Shown piece by piece: positions 26,692 through 34,752 of a stretch of DNA of 64,000 bases (the stretch's first letter is position 1; every line of letters begins with the position of its first letter). The position numbers and the translations under genes were made by a program. The DNA comes from Acetoanaerobium noterae. Lineage in GTDB: Bacteria; Bacillota; Clostridia; Peptostreptococcales; Filifactoraceae. The stretch covers positions 434,001 to 498,000 of the forward strand of contig NZ_FUYN01000003.1 of NCBI RefSeq assembly GCF_900168025.1, in the 5' to 3' direction. Below the pieces are notes generated by a model. The model did not search any database, was not told the DNA's origin, and saw nothing but the letters and a program-made list of their open reading frames with translations.

Positions 26692-27069
26692 TTAAAGAGC
26701 TGCTATAACTTCTATTTCTACTATTGCGTCCTTAGGAAGTCTAGCTACCTCTACAGCTGATCTAGCTGGAGGGTTTTGTGGAAAATATGTTGCATATACT
26801 TCATTCATAGCTACGAAATTATTCATATCGCTTAGGAAAACAGTTGTTTTTATAACGTTATCCATAGTAGCTCCTTCAACTTCAAGTATAGCCTTTACGT
26901 TTTCTAATGATTGCTTTGTAGCTGCAGCAATCTCAGTAACCATTTCTCCAGTTGCTGGATTAAGTGGAATCTGTCCTGAAGTAAAAATCATATTTCCTAT
27001 TCTCATAGCCTGAGAGTATGGTCCTATTGCTCCCGGTGCTTTTTCTGTTGCGATTACTTTTTTACTCAT
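26692..27069 (-). CDS. ridA: RidA family enamine/imine deaminase
   Basis: Small trimeric protein of 125 residues that hydrolyses reactive 2-aminoacrylate and related enamines made by PLP enzymes such as threonine or serine dehydratases. The family pattern is complete: PGAIGPYSQAMRIGNMIFTSGQIPLNP, then TKQSLENVKAILEVEG, and the catalytic-arginine segment PPARSAVEVARLPKDAIVEIE. The length is typical. It is a single gene ending in its own terminator. Its housekeeping role fits an amino-acid-fermenting organism; the window also encodes a D-serine dehydratase that would produce 2-aminoacrylate. Confidence 0.95.
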   Translation of the reverse strand: MSKKVIATEKAPGAIGPYSQAMRIGNMIFTSGQIPLNPATGEMVTEIAAATKQSLENVKAILEVEGATMDNVIKTTVFLSDMNNFVAMNEVYATYFPQNPPARSAVEVARLPKDAIVEIEVIAAL

Positions 27070-27128
27070 TGATATATCACTCCTTATATGAATTTATTCT
27101 TATTCTACCACGAAATTTCTGCATAAGA

Positions 27129-27168
27129 AAGTACACTGTAAATATAGCAATATATCTACAGTGTACTT
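27129..27168 (-). terminator. Hairpin after folD
   Basis: AAGTACACTGTA and TACAGTGTACTT form a perfect 12-bp stem with a 16-base loop just downstream of folD on the minus strand. The following T run is weak (TTTCTTATG), so termination may be partial. Confidence 0.6.
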
Positions 27169-27190
27169 ATAAAATTCGAAATTTATTTAA

Positions 27191-28075
27191 TTAGTTCATT
27201 ACTGCTTCGATTTCTTTTGAATTTACATGGTTTTGTTGCTTGCAAGCTTTAATTACGTGCTTAGCAAGGATAGAAGTAGTAACTGATCCAACTCCTCCTG
27301 GAACTGGAGTAATCATAGCTGCTTTATCAACTATGTTATCAAAATCAGTATCTCCACACATATTTCCATCTTTATCTACGTTTATACCTACATCTATAAC
27401 TACAGCGCCTTCTCTTACCCAGTTTTCTTTAACTAGTCTAGGAACTCCAACGCCTACTACAACTACATCAGCCTCTTTAGTCATCTTAGCAGAATCCTTT
27501 GTAAAGATATGGCAAGTAGTTACAGTTGCAAATTCATTAAGTAAAAGTATAGATACTGGCTTACCAACAACCATAGATGCTCCAACTACTGTAACATCTT
27601 TACCTTTTACATCTACATCGTAGAACTTAAGAATTTCCATAACTGCAGTTGGTGTACATGGTGGGAAACCTGTTTCGTCTCCTTCAGTCATTTTACCAAC
27701 ATTTACAGGGCTAAAACAATCTACGTCTTTTTCTGGTGAGATTATGTACTTAATTACGCTCTCATCAAGCTGTTGTGGCAATGGTCTAAATATTAGCATA
27801 CCATTAACTGATGCATCGTTATTTAATTCTTGAAGCTTTGCTATAAAGTCATCTTGTGTAATGTCTGCTGCAAGCTCTACAACTTGAGTCTCAATTCCAA
27901 CTTTTTTGCATTTTGTTAGAGCTCCTTTTTCATAAGCTAAATCGTCTCCTCTAGCTCCAACTCTTACGATAGCTAGCTTTGGTGTTATCCCCCTAACACT
28001 TAATAGCTCAACTTCCTGAATAAGCTCTTCAGTAATACTATCTGCTACTGGTTTACCTTTAATTATCTCTCCCAT
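27191..28075 (-). CDS. folD: FolD-type methylene-THF dehydrogenase, cyclohydrolase residues missing
   Basis: A 294-residue FolD-family enzyme acting on 5,10-methylene-tetrahydrofolate. The fold is complete: PCTPTAVMEIL, the Rossmann motif VVGASMVVGKPVS and MITPVPGGVGSVTTSIL. The catalytic motif normally written YVxxKxKxC reads YEKGALTKC here. Tyr48 is kept, but the lysine four residues on is replaced by Ala52. The QLPLP segment is FRPLP (Phe96 instead of Gln), and DVDGFHP is DVDCFSP. The Lys and Gln are needed for cyclohydrolase chemistry in classical FolD, so this is probably a dehydrogenase only, with a separate cyclohydrolase such as FchA. The -10 of its promoter may be TATAAT (minus strand, 28128-28133). 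Confidence 0.88.
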   Translation of the reverse strand: MGEIIKGKPVADSITEELIQEVELLSVRGITPKLAIVRVGARGDDLAYEKGALTKCKKVGIETQVVELAADITQDDFIAKLQELNNDASVNGMLIFRPLPQQLDESVIKYIISPEKDVDCFSPVNVGKMTEGDETGFPPCTPTAVMEILKFYDVDVKGKDVTVVGASMVVGKPVSILLLNEFATVTTCHIFTKDSAKMTKEADVVVVGVGVPRLVKENWVREGAVVIDVGINVDKDGNMCGDTDFDNIVDKAAMITPVPGGVGSVTTSILAKHVIKACKQQNHVNSKEIEAVMN

Positions 28076-28398
28076 TTAACACGCCTCCCTATAATAAAAA
28101 AATTTATCATCTAGTGCTGCTATTCTCATTATATACTATTTTATTCACAAAATAAATAATTATTCGAAATATATTATTTTTATACATAAATATTCATAGT
28201 TATAATAATAATTAGAAATTTTTATTTCACATTTTCAACCTATCACTTAGGCTAATATAATTATCGCTAAAATTTAATAGCAATAATTATCTTCAGCTTT
28301 CCCATAAAACTTATAGTATTTGGCTTTTCAAACACTAAATATGAGATATAATTATAGCTATATCATTAAAAATACAGCTGTGCAAAGGAGTAGATTAG
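28076..28398. other. Divergent intergenic region folD / EamA permease
   Basis: Very AT-rich 323-bp region. It holds a TATAAT on the minus strand (28128-28133) for folD and one on the plus strand (28347-28352) for the permease; neither has a convincing -35. An inverted repeat ATAATTAT-c-GCTA ... TAGC-a-ATAATTAT spans 28257-28290 without a T run, so it is not an obvious terminator and might be a binding site. No riboswitch or small ORF was recognised. Confidence 0.4.
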
Positions 28399-29280
28399 AT
28401 GACAAAACAACTTAAGGCAGATATTGCCTTACTACTTGTTACGGTTGGATGGGGAGCTTCCTTTATATTGACCAAAAACTCACTGTCTGAGCTTCAATCC
28501 TATAATTTTCTTGCTTTAAGATTCATTTTTGCTTTTTTTATATCTGCAGTAATTTATTACAAAAAAATAATTTCAATTGATAAATTTACCTTAAAGTATG
28601 GAATTTTGCTGGGCTTATTGTTATTTGCAACCTATGCTTTTCAAACAGTAGGAATAAATTACACCACAGCATCCAAATCCGCTTTTATCACTGGATTTAG
28701 CGTAATACTTGTTCCTATTTTTTCTGCAATAATCGCAAGAAAGCTTCCAAATCTTCTAACTGTAATAAGTGTCGCCTTAGCTTTTTCGGGTCTTGCCTTA
28801 ATCACCCTAAATCAAGATGTAGGCGGACTAAATATTGGAGATATCTACACAGGAGTTTGCGCTGTATTCTTTGCAATTTATATCATTCTCGTGGGCAAGT
28901 TTACTGTAAAAGCAGAATCCATAGCCTTTGCAATAGTTCAAATCGGAGTAGTAGGTTTCTTAAGTCTTATAGTATCTCTAGCAATAGAAACTCCTACAGT
29001 ACCTGTAAGTCTTCCAGTGTGGATTAACCTAGCTATATTAAGCTTAGTATGTACTTCTGGAGCCTATATAGTTCAAAACGTAGCTCAAAAATACACCTCA
29101 GCTACTCACACTGCACTTATTTACACCTGTGAGCCAGTATTTGCAGCTATATTTGCATACCTTGCAGTGGGCGAAGTTCTAGGAGTAAAAGGAAGTATGG
29201 GCGCTGTTCTTATAGTTGTAGGAATGCTTCTTATCGAGCTTGATATTCCAAAGCTCCTTTATAAAAAAACTCATCCTTAA
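28399..29280 (+). CDS. EamA/DMT-superfamily permease
   Basis: Membrane transporter of 293 residues with ten hydrophobic helices and two EamA repeats typical of the drug/metabolite transporter superfamily. The first repeat starts at LLLVTVGWGASFILTKNSL; the second contains NVAQKYTSATHTALIYTCEPVFAAIFAYLAVGE, interrupted here only for length: NVAQKYTSATHTAL then EPVFAAIFAYLAVGE is the standard second-repeat signature. Substrates of such YdcZ/RhaT/EamA-like proteins include amino acids, nucleotides or drugs; none can be assigned here. It begins with ATG behind AAAGGAG and is followed by the PadR operator hairpin, which may also end its transcript. Confidence 0.85.
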   Translation: MTKQLKADIALLLVTVGWGASFILTKNSLSELQSYNFLALRFIFAFFISAVIYYKKIISIDKFTLKYGILLGLLLFATYAFQTVGINYTTASKSAFITGFSVILVPIFSAIIARKLPNLLTVISVALAFSGLALITLNQDVGGLNIGDIYTGVCAVFFAIYIILVGKFTVKAESIAFAIVQIGVVGFLSLIVSLAIETPTVPVSLPVWINLAILSLVCTSGAYIVQNVAQKYTSATHTALIYTCEPVFAAIFAYLAVGEVLGVKGSMGAVLIVVGMLLIELDIPKLLYKKTHP

Positions 29281-29298
29281 TGTTCCGCATGACTTTCA

Positions 29299-29327
29299 TT
29301 GTAAAAAAATTTATAAAATGCTATAAT
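29299..29327 (+). promoter_or_regulatory. Promoter of the padR-fetAB operon
   Basis: TTGTAA, 17 bases, TATAAT. A near-consensus sigma-A promoter directly followed by a palindrome. Confidence 0.75.
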
Positions 29328-29330
29328 TAA

Positions 29331-29355
29331 AACAATATCGATATTCGATATTGTT
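29331..29355. promoter_or_regulatory. Probable PadR operator (perfect 11-bp inverted repeat)
   Basis: AACAATATCGA and TCGATATTGTT form a perfect inverted repeat around TAT. It begins three bases after the -10 and so covers the transcription start of the padR-fetAB operon. This is the expected place for autorepression by the PadR-family protein encoded next. The same hairpin followed by TTTTC could weakly terminate the upstream permease transcript. Confidence 0.7.
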
Positions 29356-29385
29356 TTTCGTTTAAATAATATTGAGGTGATACAC

Positions 29386-29691
29386 TTGGCAGATCAAATC
29401 TTAAGAAAATTTTTTCTTGGCTTTATTCAGATTCACATATTGCATCATGCAAAGAAAGAGCCTATCTATGGTACTTGGATGATAGACGAGCTAGAAGAGC
29501 ATGGCTATGATATGAGTCCTGGCACACTTTATCCTATACTTCACAGTATGGAAAATAAAGGACTGCTTACTAAAGAGGATAAAAATGTAGATGGCAAAAT
29601 TAGAAAATACTATTCTATCACTCCTCTTGGCGAAGATATACTAGAGCAAGCTAAAGCCAAAGCTTATGAACTCTTTAAAGAGATTAAATAA
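29386..29691 (+). CDS. PadR-family transcriptional regulator
   Basis: A 101-residue winged-helix repressor of the PadR family. Typical elements are the N-terminal helix followed by LHHAKKEPIYGTWMIDELEEHG, the recognition-helix area MSPGTLYPILHSMENKGLLT, and the wing GKIRKYYSITPLGEDILEQA. The frame is open to a GTG at 29377, but that overlaps the GAGGTGA ribosome site; the TTG at 29386 is the better start. It lacks the long C-terminal coiled helices of large PadR proteins, so it is a short subfamily-2-like form. It lies nine bases before a two-gene ABC exporter and presumably represses the operon from the palindrome at 29331-29355; the inducing signal is unknown. Confidence 0.87.
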   Translation: MADQILRKFFLGFIQIHILHHAKKEPIYGTWMIDELEEHGYDMSPGTLYPILHSMENKGLLTKEDKNVDGKIRKYYSITPLGEDILEQAKAKAYELFKEIK

Positions 29692-29700
29692 GGGGGTATT

Positions 29701-30339
29701 ATGTTTAAAATAGAAAATCTTAAATACAAAAATATATTAGATGTAAAAGATTTAGAAATTGGTTCAAACATAGTCACTACTATAGTAGGAAAAAGCGGAA
29801 GTGGTAAAACTACTCTTCTTAAGCTTTTAAACAAACTCATTAGTCCTGAAAGCGGAAAAGTTTACTACCTAGAAAATGATTTAGAACAAGTAGATTCAAT
29901 CGCTCATAGACGAAACGTAGTAATGTTATCTCAGACTCCTGTTGTTTTTGCTGGTTCAGTTAAAGATAATCTTCTAATTGGACTTGATTTCTCAGAAAAG
30001 CCTCACCCATCTGATGATAAGCTAATCGAGGTTCTTCATAAAGTTCAACTTAACCTTTCACTATCTGCAGATGCAGACAAGCTATCTGGTGGAGAAAAGC
30101 AAAGACTATCCCTAGGAAGAATATTGCTCATGAACCCTGAAGTTTATTTGCTAGATGAGCCTTCCTCTGCACTCGACAAAGAAACTGAAGGTATCGTCAT
30201 ATCGACTTTGTATACACATGTAAAGGAAACTAATAAAACCTTGATAATGGTAAGTCATTCTACTGAGGTTGCAGATGATTATTCTGACTGCATAATAAAA
30301 ATGGAAAACGGCTCAGTAATTGATATTAAGGAGGTGTAG
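29701..30339 (+). CDS. fetA: ABC transporter ATPase, FetA (YbbL) type
   Basis: ABC ATPase of 212 residues with Walker A GKSGSGKTTLLKLLNKL, Q-loop MLSQTPVVFAGSVKDNLL, signature LSGGEKQRLSLG, Walker B VYLLDEPSSALD and the switch histidine in IMVSHSTE. Its size and its pairing with an UPF0014 permease immediately downstream identify it as FetA/YbbL-like. In E. coli FetAB exports iron and raises oxidative-stress resistance; the metal here is inferred from homology. It sits nine bases after padR and three before the permease gene, with a GGGGG ribosome site. Confidence 0.85.
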   Translation: MFKIENLKYKNILDVKDLEIGSNIVTTIVGKSGSGKTTLLKLLNKLISPESGKVYYLENDLEQVDSIAHRRNVVMLSQTPVVFAGSVKDNLLIGLDFSEKPHPSDDKLIEVLHKVQLNLSLSADADKLSGGEKQRLSLGRILLMNPEVYLLDEPSSALDKETEGIVISTLYTHVKETNKTLIMVSHSTEVADDYSDCIIKMENGSVIDIKEV

Positions 30340-30342
30340 AAA

Positions 30343-31125
30343 TTGGATTCTTCGATATTGGAGCTGAGCTTTATTCAGCTTGGACTTGCATATATTTTTG
30401 TGCTAATTACACTTGTAATCATAAGAAAAAGAAAGCTAAATCGGGAAAAAGAACTTCTGATTTCCACTATCAGAATGACTATTCAGCTTATACTGACTGG
30501 CTATGTACTTGTATATATCTTTGATAATGTAAGTATGCTTTATACGATTTGCATAATTATTTTGATGGAGTGCTTTGCAATCTATACTATATTTAAGCAA
30601 AGCAAGCATCCTCTTAGCTCAAAGCTAAAAAAAATAATAGCTTTTTCTATGAGCATCGGCACCTTATCTAGCTTATTTTATTTCTTGATTATAGTTGTTC
30701 GGATATCACCATGGTATGACCCTAGATATTTTATCCCAATAGCTGGAATGCTTATAGGAAACTCTATGACAGGTATTTCTCTCGGAATATCTACATTAAT
30801 AAAAGGCATGACTACTCAAAAGGACAAAGTAGAAACTGCACTTATGCTGGGTGCAACTCCAAAACAAGCCTCAAAAGAATTTATAGATTCAGCTTTCGAT
30901 TCAGCTATATTGCCAACCATCAACTCCATGCTTGGAATGGGGATAATTTTTCTTCCTGGTATGATGACTGGTCAAATACTATCAGGTACTTCTCCAGTGG
31001 TTGCCATAAGATATCAAATAGCTATTATGCTAGGAATTTTGGGAAGTGTGTCTTTTACTACTATATTGAGTCTTAGCCTAGGCTATAAAACATTTTTCAA
31101 CTCAAATAAACAGCTCGATTATTAA
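30343..31125 (+). CDS. fetB: ABC exporter permease, FetB (UPF0014/YbbM) type
   Basis: Permease of 260 residues with about seven membrane helices, matching the UPF0014/FetB family. Diagnostic segments are STIRMTIQLILTGYVLVYIF, YFIPIAGMLIGNSMTGISLG, the coupling-helix area ETALMLGATPKQASKEF, and LPTINSMLGMGIIFLPGMMTGQILSG (given here in part: PTINSMLGMGIIFLPGMM). It starts at TTG behind AAGGAGGTG, three bases after fetA. With FetA it should form a metal (iron) exporter under PadR control. The substrate is inferred from E. coli FetAB only. Confidence 0.87.
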   Translation: MDSSILELSFIQLGLAYIFVLITLVIIRKRKLNREKELLISTIRMTIQLILTGYVLVYIFDNVSMLYTICIIILMECFAIYTIFKQSKHPLSSKLKKIIAFSMSIGTLSSLFYFLIIVVRISPWYDPRYFIPIAGMLIGNSMTGISLGISTLIKGMTTQKDKVETALMLGATPKQASKEFIDSAFDSAILPTINSMLGMGIIFLPGMMTGQILSGTSPVVAIRYQIAIMLGILGSVSFTTILSLSLGYKTFFNSNKQLDY

Positions 31126-31170
31126 ACTACATCTTTTACATTTTTCACATGAAATATTGTCATTTAGATG

Positions 31171-31200
31171 TTAACCTTATTTATGTATATGTGTTATAAT
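31171..31200 (+). promoter_or_regulatory. Promoter of the signal peptidase gene
   Basis: TTAACC, 18 bases, TATAAT, followed by two copies of AATTTGCAT (about 31199-31221) before the GGAGG ribosome site. Confidence 0.55.
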
Positions 31201-31243
31201 TTGCATGATAATAATTTGCATATGAAATTTGGAGGTTTCTTTA

Positions 31244-31792
31244 ATGAAAAATGTAATTTTTGAATGGATTAAAACTATTGTGATAGCTTTTGCTGCAGCA
31301 TTTCTTATAAATGTATTTATCACTCCACTTCAAGTTCACAGTGTATCAATGAATCCAACTCTAGTTGAAAATGACTATCTTATTTTAAACGACCATGCCA
31401 AAATAGAGCGTGGAGATATTGTATCCTTCACTTCAGATATCCCTTTTGAAGAATATGAACTGCAAAGCTTCAACTTCATCCAAAAGTTTCAAGCTGGAGA
31501 TACAAAAAACCTAATCAAAAGAGTCATTGCTCTTCCTGGTGATCAGCTTCAAATCTACGATGGTAAAGTATATCTCAATGGAGAGTTACAAGAAGAACCT
31601 TACATCTTAGGCGATTTTACTTTTGGTGATATCTATATAGAAGAAATTCCAGAAGGTGAAATTTTTGTAATGGGAGATAATAGAGATAATAGCTTGGATA
31701 GCAGAAGCTTTGGAACCGTATCTATAGATAAAGTCCAAGGAAGAGCTATGGTACGTCTTTTCCCTTTTAATAAAATAGGAGTCTTAGAATAA
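31244..31792 (+). CDS. lepB: Signal peptidase I
   Basis: Membrane serine protease that removes signal peptides from exported proteins, 182 residues, the short Gram-positive (SipS-like) form. A single N-terminal membrane helix (IVIAFAAAFLINVFI) precedes the catalytic serine at about residue 35 (SVSMNPTL). The general-base lysine is Lys92 in IKRVIALPGD, and the conserved box MGDNRDNSLDSRSFG follows. A GGAGG site precedes the ATG at 31244; the frame is open five codons upstream but without a separate ribosome site. It is a single gene with its own promoter and terminator. It would process exported proteins such as the SLH protein in this window. Confidence 0.95.
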   Translation: MKNVIFEWIKTIVIAFAAAFLINVFITPLQVHSVSMNPTLVENDYLILNDHAKIERGDIVSFTSDIPFEEYELQSFNFIQKFQAGDTKNLIKRVIALPGDQLQIYDGKVYLNGELQEEPYILGDFTFGDIYIEEIPEGEIFVMGDNRDNSLDSRSFGTVSIDKVQGRAMVRLFPFNKIGVLE

Positions 31793-31795
31793 CTT

Positions 31796-31840
31796 AAAAA
31801 GCCTTGAATCATTTAGTATAAAATGATTCAAGGCTTTTAT
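31796..31840 (+). terminator. Terminator of lepB
   Basis: AAAAGCCTTGAATCATTT pairs with AAATGATTCAAGGCTTTT around a short loop (about 31797-31838); one of the strongest terminator hairpins in the window. Confidence 0.9.
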
Positions 31841-31913
31841 TGTTAATAAAATAAGTTTTTCAGTATAATAAAACTTGTGCTTTTATAATTAGTTAAAAAT
31901 TTTTGATTTTAAA

Positions 31914-32477
31914 TTATTCGTTAGCCCATTCGTCCATACGTTTCATAACTTCATCGTAGGTTTTTTGAGAAATTTCAGGAAGATATCCTCCAAGTGCTTC
32001 CTTGGCTTGCTTAAATCCATCTTCTATAGCTGCTTTTAGCTTACCAATCTGAGCTTTATCTCCCCCAGAAATTGCTTTTGCAAAATCAACTATTCTAGTC
32101 GCTACTGCATCTACGCTATATTCTCCGCCTTCTTCTATCGATGCCTGAGCTTCTAGCCTAGTCTGCTCATCTACTTTTACTTCTTTTCCGTCTTCAAATA
32201 CGTCATTAAAAGTAAGCCCTTGTCTTCTCAAAAGCTCCTTAACCATGTTCCTTAGGTTAGCATGTCTTTGCTCAGCTTCAGCTTTTAATTTATCAACAGC
32301 AGTTTTATCGTAGGTTATATATTTTTCTTCAACTTTTTCTGATTTCTCATACTTTACCGCTGGATTATTTTCTACTTTTGGAGAGCTGACATCCTTGTCC
32401 TTCTCAGCTAGCTTTTCTTTCACAGGCTTACCTTGAGGTAGTATCTGTCCCTGCGAATTAACTGATTTAATATCCAT
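31914..32477 (-). CDS. Hypothetical charged protein
   Basis: A 187-residue soluble protein, very rich in Lys and Glu. Residues 1-60 look disordered (KEKLAEKDKDVSSPKVENN); a helical middle follows (KLKAEAEQRHANLRNMVKELLRRQG); and the C-terminal half contains ARIVDFAKAISGGDKAQIGKLKAAIEDGFKQAKEALGG and ends in helices (shortened here: DFAKAISGGDK then IEDGFKQAKEALGG). I recall similar C-terminal patterns in proteins loosely labelled hydrogenase-4 component G, but I would not transfer that name. The frame is open upstream to 32516, but the ATG at 32477 has AAGGAGG before it. It lies alone between lepB and the his operon. Confidence 0.7.
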   Translation of the reverse strand: MDIKSVNSQGQILPQGKPVKEKLAEKDKDVSSPKVENNPAVKYEKSEKVEEKYITYDKTAVDKLKAEAEQRHANLRNMVKELLRRQGLTFNDVFEDGKEVKVDEQTRLEAQASIEEGGEYSVDAVATRIVDFAKAISGGDKAQIGKLKAAIEDGFKQAKEALGGYLPEISQKTYDEVMKRMDEWANE

Positions 32478-32571
32478 ATTATTTCCTCCTTGATAATCAA
32501 CAAAAATACAAGTCATATTTCCATTTTTGCTCTATATTATATATCGGCAGAAAATAAAAACTTAATAGATA

Positions 32572-32850
32572 TCATTTCCTTCTTTTTTCCAATTCCTCAT
32601 CTATATCTTTATAATCTACACCCTTTTCGACCATAAGTACTGTAAGGTGATACAGCAAATCTGATATCTCATATATAAGCTCTGATTTGTCATCATTTTT
32701 TGCTGCGATAATCACTTCTGCACTTTCTTCCCCTACTTTTTTGAGGATTTTATCCAGTCCCTTGTCAAATAAATACGAGGTATAAGAACCCTCTACCTTA
32801 TTTGCTTTTCTGTTTAAAACAACTTCATAAAGCTCACTTAAATTTTTCAT
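32572..32850 (-). CDS. hisE: Phosphoribosyl-ATP pyrophosphatase
   Basis: Second step of histidine synthesis: hydrolyses phosphoribosyl-ATP to phosphoribosyl-AMP and PPi. At 92 residues it is the free-standing HisE, here not fused to HisI. The MazG-like all-alpha fold shows [32 protein letters not shown] in order (quoted in pieces: [15 protein letters not shown] and [13 protein letters not shown]), with acidic residues for Mg2+ binding. It is the last his gene, 112 bp behind hisI, a wider gap than elsewhere in the operon but with no visible terminator between. Confidence 0.93.
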   Translation of the reverse strand: MKNLSELYEVVLNRKANKVEGSYTSYLFDKGLDKILKKVGEESAEVIIAAKNDDKSELIYEISDLLYHLTVLMVEKGVDYKDIDEELEKRRK

Positions 32851-32962
32851 TTTTCCACCACCTTTAAAAGTCTATATCGTTCATATATCATTAAATACAT
32901 ACCGATTAAAATTTTATTAAAATACCTTTTTAATTTTTAATTTCTATATTCTATATAATCTC

Positions 32963-33295
32963 TTAAACAATCTGGTTGAAAAAACAGCTAGTTTCACCAG
33001 TATGACAAGTAGGGCCTTCTGGTAGGGCTTTTATAAGTACTGTATCTGAGTCACAGTCTAAATACAGCTCTTTAACCTTTAAAATATTTCCTGAGGTTTC
33101 CCCTTTTTTCCAGAGTTTATCTCTGCTTCGGCTATAAAAATATACACACCTAGTCTCAAGTGTTTTACTATACGCTTCCTCGTTTGTGTATCCTAGCATC
33201 AGCACCTGATTTGTATTATAATCTTGAACTATTACTGGAACCAATCCTTTGCTAAAATCAACCATAGCTTTATCCCACCCTAACTGATATTTCAT
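32963..33295 (-). CDS. hisI: Phosphoribosyl-AMP cyclohydrolase
   Basis: Third step of histidine synthesis: opens the adenine ring of phosphoribosyl-AMP. The 110-residue protein is HisI only. Zinc and magnesium sites are visible in LDCDSDTVL and [13 protein letters not shown], and [14 protein letters not shown] is the usual substrate loop. The ATG at 33295 overlaps the end of hisF by 26 bases; a second in-frame ATG at 33265 preceded by GGGTGGG would give a protein closer to the common family length. Both starts imply translational coupling to hisF. Confidence 0.94.
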   Translation of the reverse strand: MKYQLGWDKAMVDFSKGLVPVIVQDYNTNQVLMLGYTNEEAYSKTLETRCVYFYSRSRDKLWKKGETSGNILKVKELYLDCDSDTVLIKALPEGPTCHTGETSCFFNQIV

Positions 33296-34028
33296 TTTGT
33301 GATAGATACTTTTTTACACTTCCTATGCTATCTTGATTGTAGTGAAATATAGAAGCAGCTAAAGCTCCAGTAGCTCCTGTTTTTTCAAATACCTCTAAGA
33401 TATCTTCTTTTGAACCACAACCTCCAGAGGCTATCACTGGAATATTTACAGCCTTTGTTACTTTATCTAGAAATTCAGTATCATATCCACTCTTTGTTCC
33501 GTCACTGTCCATACTAGTTAAAAGTATCTCTCCAGCTCCTAAATCTGCCGCCTTTTTTATCCACTCTAAAGCATCCATTCCTGTCTGAGTAGTACCTCCA
33601 TTTATTACTACTTCTTCTCTGCCATTTATTTTTTTGGTATCTACTGCTACTACTATGCATTGACTTCCAAATAGCTTGGCTCCATCTGTTATCAGCTTAG
33701 GATTTTTCACTGCACTGCTGTTAATCGATACCTTATCCGCTCCTTTTAAAATCACATTTCTCATATCCTCAACTGTTGAGATTCCTCCTCCCACAGTAAA
33801 TGGAATAAATATTGATTTTGCGACTTTTTCCACCATTTCAAGCATAGTTTTTCTAGCTTCTAAGGTTGCTGATATATCTAAAAATACAAGCTCATCTGCT
33901 CCATCCATGTAGTATTTTTGAGCAAGCTCAACTGGATCTGCTATAGTTTTTAAGCCTTCAAAATTAATACCTTTAACTACCTTTGAATCCTTTACATCAA
34001 GACATGGGATAATGCGTTTATATGCCAT
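33270..34028 (-). CDS. hisF: Imidazole glycerol phosphate synthase, cyclase subunit
   Basis: TIM-barrel cyclase subunit of IGP synthase, 252 residues. With ammonia supplied by HisH it converts PRFAR to IGP and AICAR. Catalytic aspartates lie in [15 protein letters not shown] and in [15 protein letters not shown]. Phosphate-binding loops VGGGIST and [11 protein letters not shown] are in place. It overlaps hisA by 11 bases and hisI by 26, showing a tightly packed operon. Normal length and no missing motif. Confidence 0.96.
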   Translation of the reverse strand: MAYKRIIPCLDVKDSKVVKGINFEGLKTIADPVELAQKYYMDGADELVFLDISATLEARKTMLEMVEKVAKSIFIPFTVGGGISTVEDMRNVILKGADKVSINSSAVKNPKLITDGAKLFGSQCIVVAVDTKKINGREEVVINGGTTQTGMDALEWIKKAADLGAGEILLTSMDSDGTKSGYDTEFLDKVTKAVNIPVIASGGCGSKEDILEVFEKTGATGALAASIFHYNQDSIGSVKKYLSQNEISVRVG

Positions 34029-34752
34029 AACTTCCTCCTAATTCAAATGCTTTTTCCAAATCTATTCTGCCACTGTAAATGGACTTGCCTAGTATTGCTC
34101 CTGCAAGCTTATTATCTTTTATACTCTCTAAATCTTCATAGTCAGCTACTCCACCTGATACTATTATCTCGCCACTGTAGATTTTGCTTAGCTCTAGAGC
34201 TAAGTTAATATTTGGCCCCAAAAGTGTTCCATCCTTTGTGATATCTGTTAATACTATTCTTCTTACATTTAGATTTTCCAGCTTACTCGTGATATCATAT
34301 ACCAGTGCCTCTGAACCATCTAGCCAGCCTCTAGTCATCAGCACTTCACCTTTCACATCAAGAGCTGCAACTATTTTATCTTTATATATTCCTACTGCTT
34401 TTACAAATAGCTCAAAATCTTCTGCTATCATGGAGCCAATAACTACAGAGTCTATCCCAAGCTCTAGAGCAGTTTCTATATCTTCAATAGTTTTTATTCC
34501 ACCTCCTAGCTGAATCTTTTGCCTTTGTGATGTTTTCAATTTACATATGTCCTTTATTATCCCCATATTTGCAGACTTATCCCCAAGAGCCCCATCTAAA
34601 TTCACTATATGGACTTCTTCTGCTCCTAGATTAAGAAAGTTATTCACAATAGCAACTGGATTTTCCCCAACTACTGTTTCTTTTGCAAAATTTCCTTGAT
34701 AGAGTCTTACCGCTCTTCCCGATTTAATGTCTACAGATGGTATAATTTTCAT
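34018..34752 (-). CDS. hisA: ProFAR isomerase (HisA)
   Basis: TIM-barrel isomerase that converts ProFAR to PRFAR in histidine synthesis, 244 residues. The catalytic base aspartate is in the N-terminal [18 protein letters not shown] and the acid in [17 protein letters not shown]. The phosphate loops [13 protein letters not shown] and [12 protein letters not shown] are intact. It overlaps hisH by 29 bases at its start and hisF by 11 at its end. HisA homology to HisF is visible along the whole length but the order of genes and the signature loops separate them clearly. Confidence 0.95.
   Translation of the reverse strand: MKIIPSVDIKSGRAVRLYQGNFAKETVVGENPVAIVNNFLNLGAEEVHIVNLDGALGDKSANMGIIKDICKLKTSQRQKIQLGGGIKTIEDIETALELGIDSVVIGSMIAEDFELFVKAVGIYKDKIVAALDVKGEVLMTRGWLDGSEALVYDITSKLENLNVRRIVLTDITKDGTLLGPNINLALELSKIYSGEIIVSGGVADYEDLESIKDNKLAGAILGKSIYSGRIDLEKAFELGGSYGI

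Noticed and set aside
27191-28075. folD as a decaying pseudogene
   Set aside because: The frame, cofactor site and remaining catalytic residues are intact; only the cyclohydrolase residues differ, which looks like specialisation.
28257-28290. Terminator or riboswitch between folD and the EamA gene
   Set aside because: The inverted repeat is AT-rich, has no T run and does not follow a gene end; listed only as an inverted repeat in the intergenic entry.
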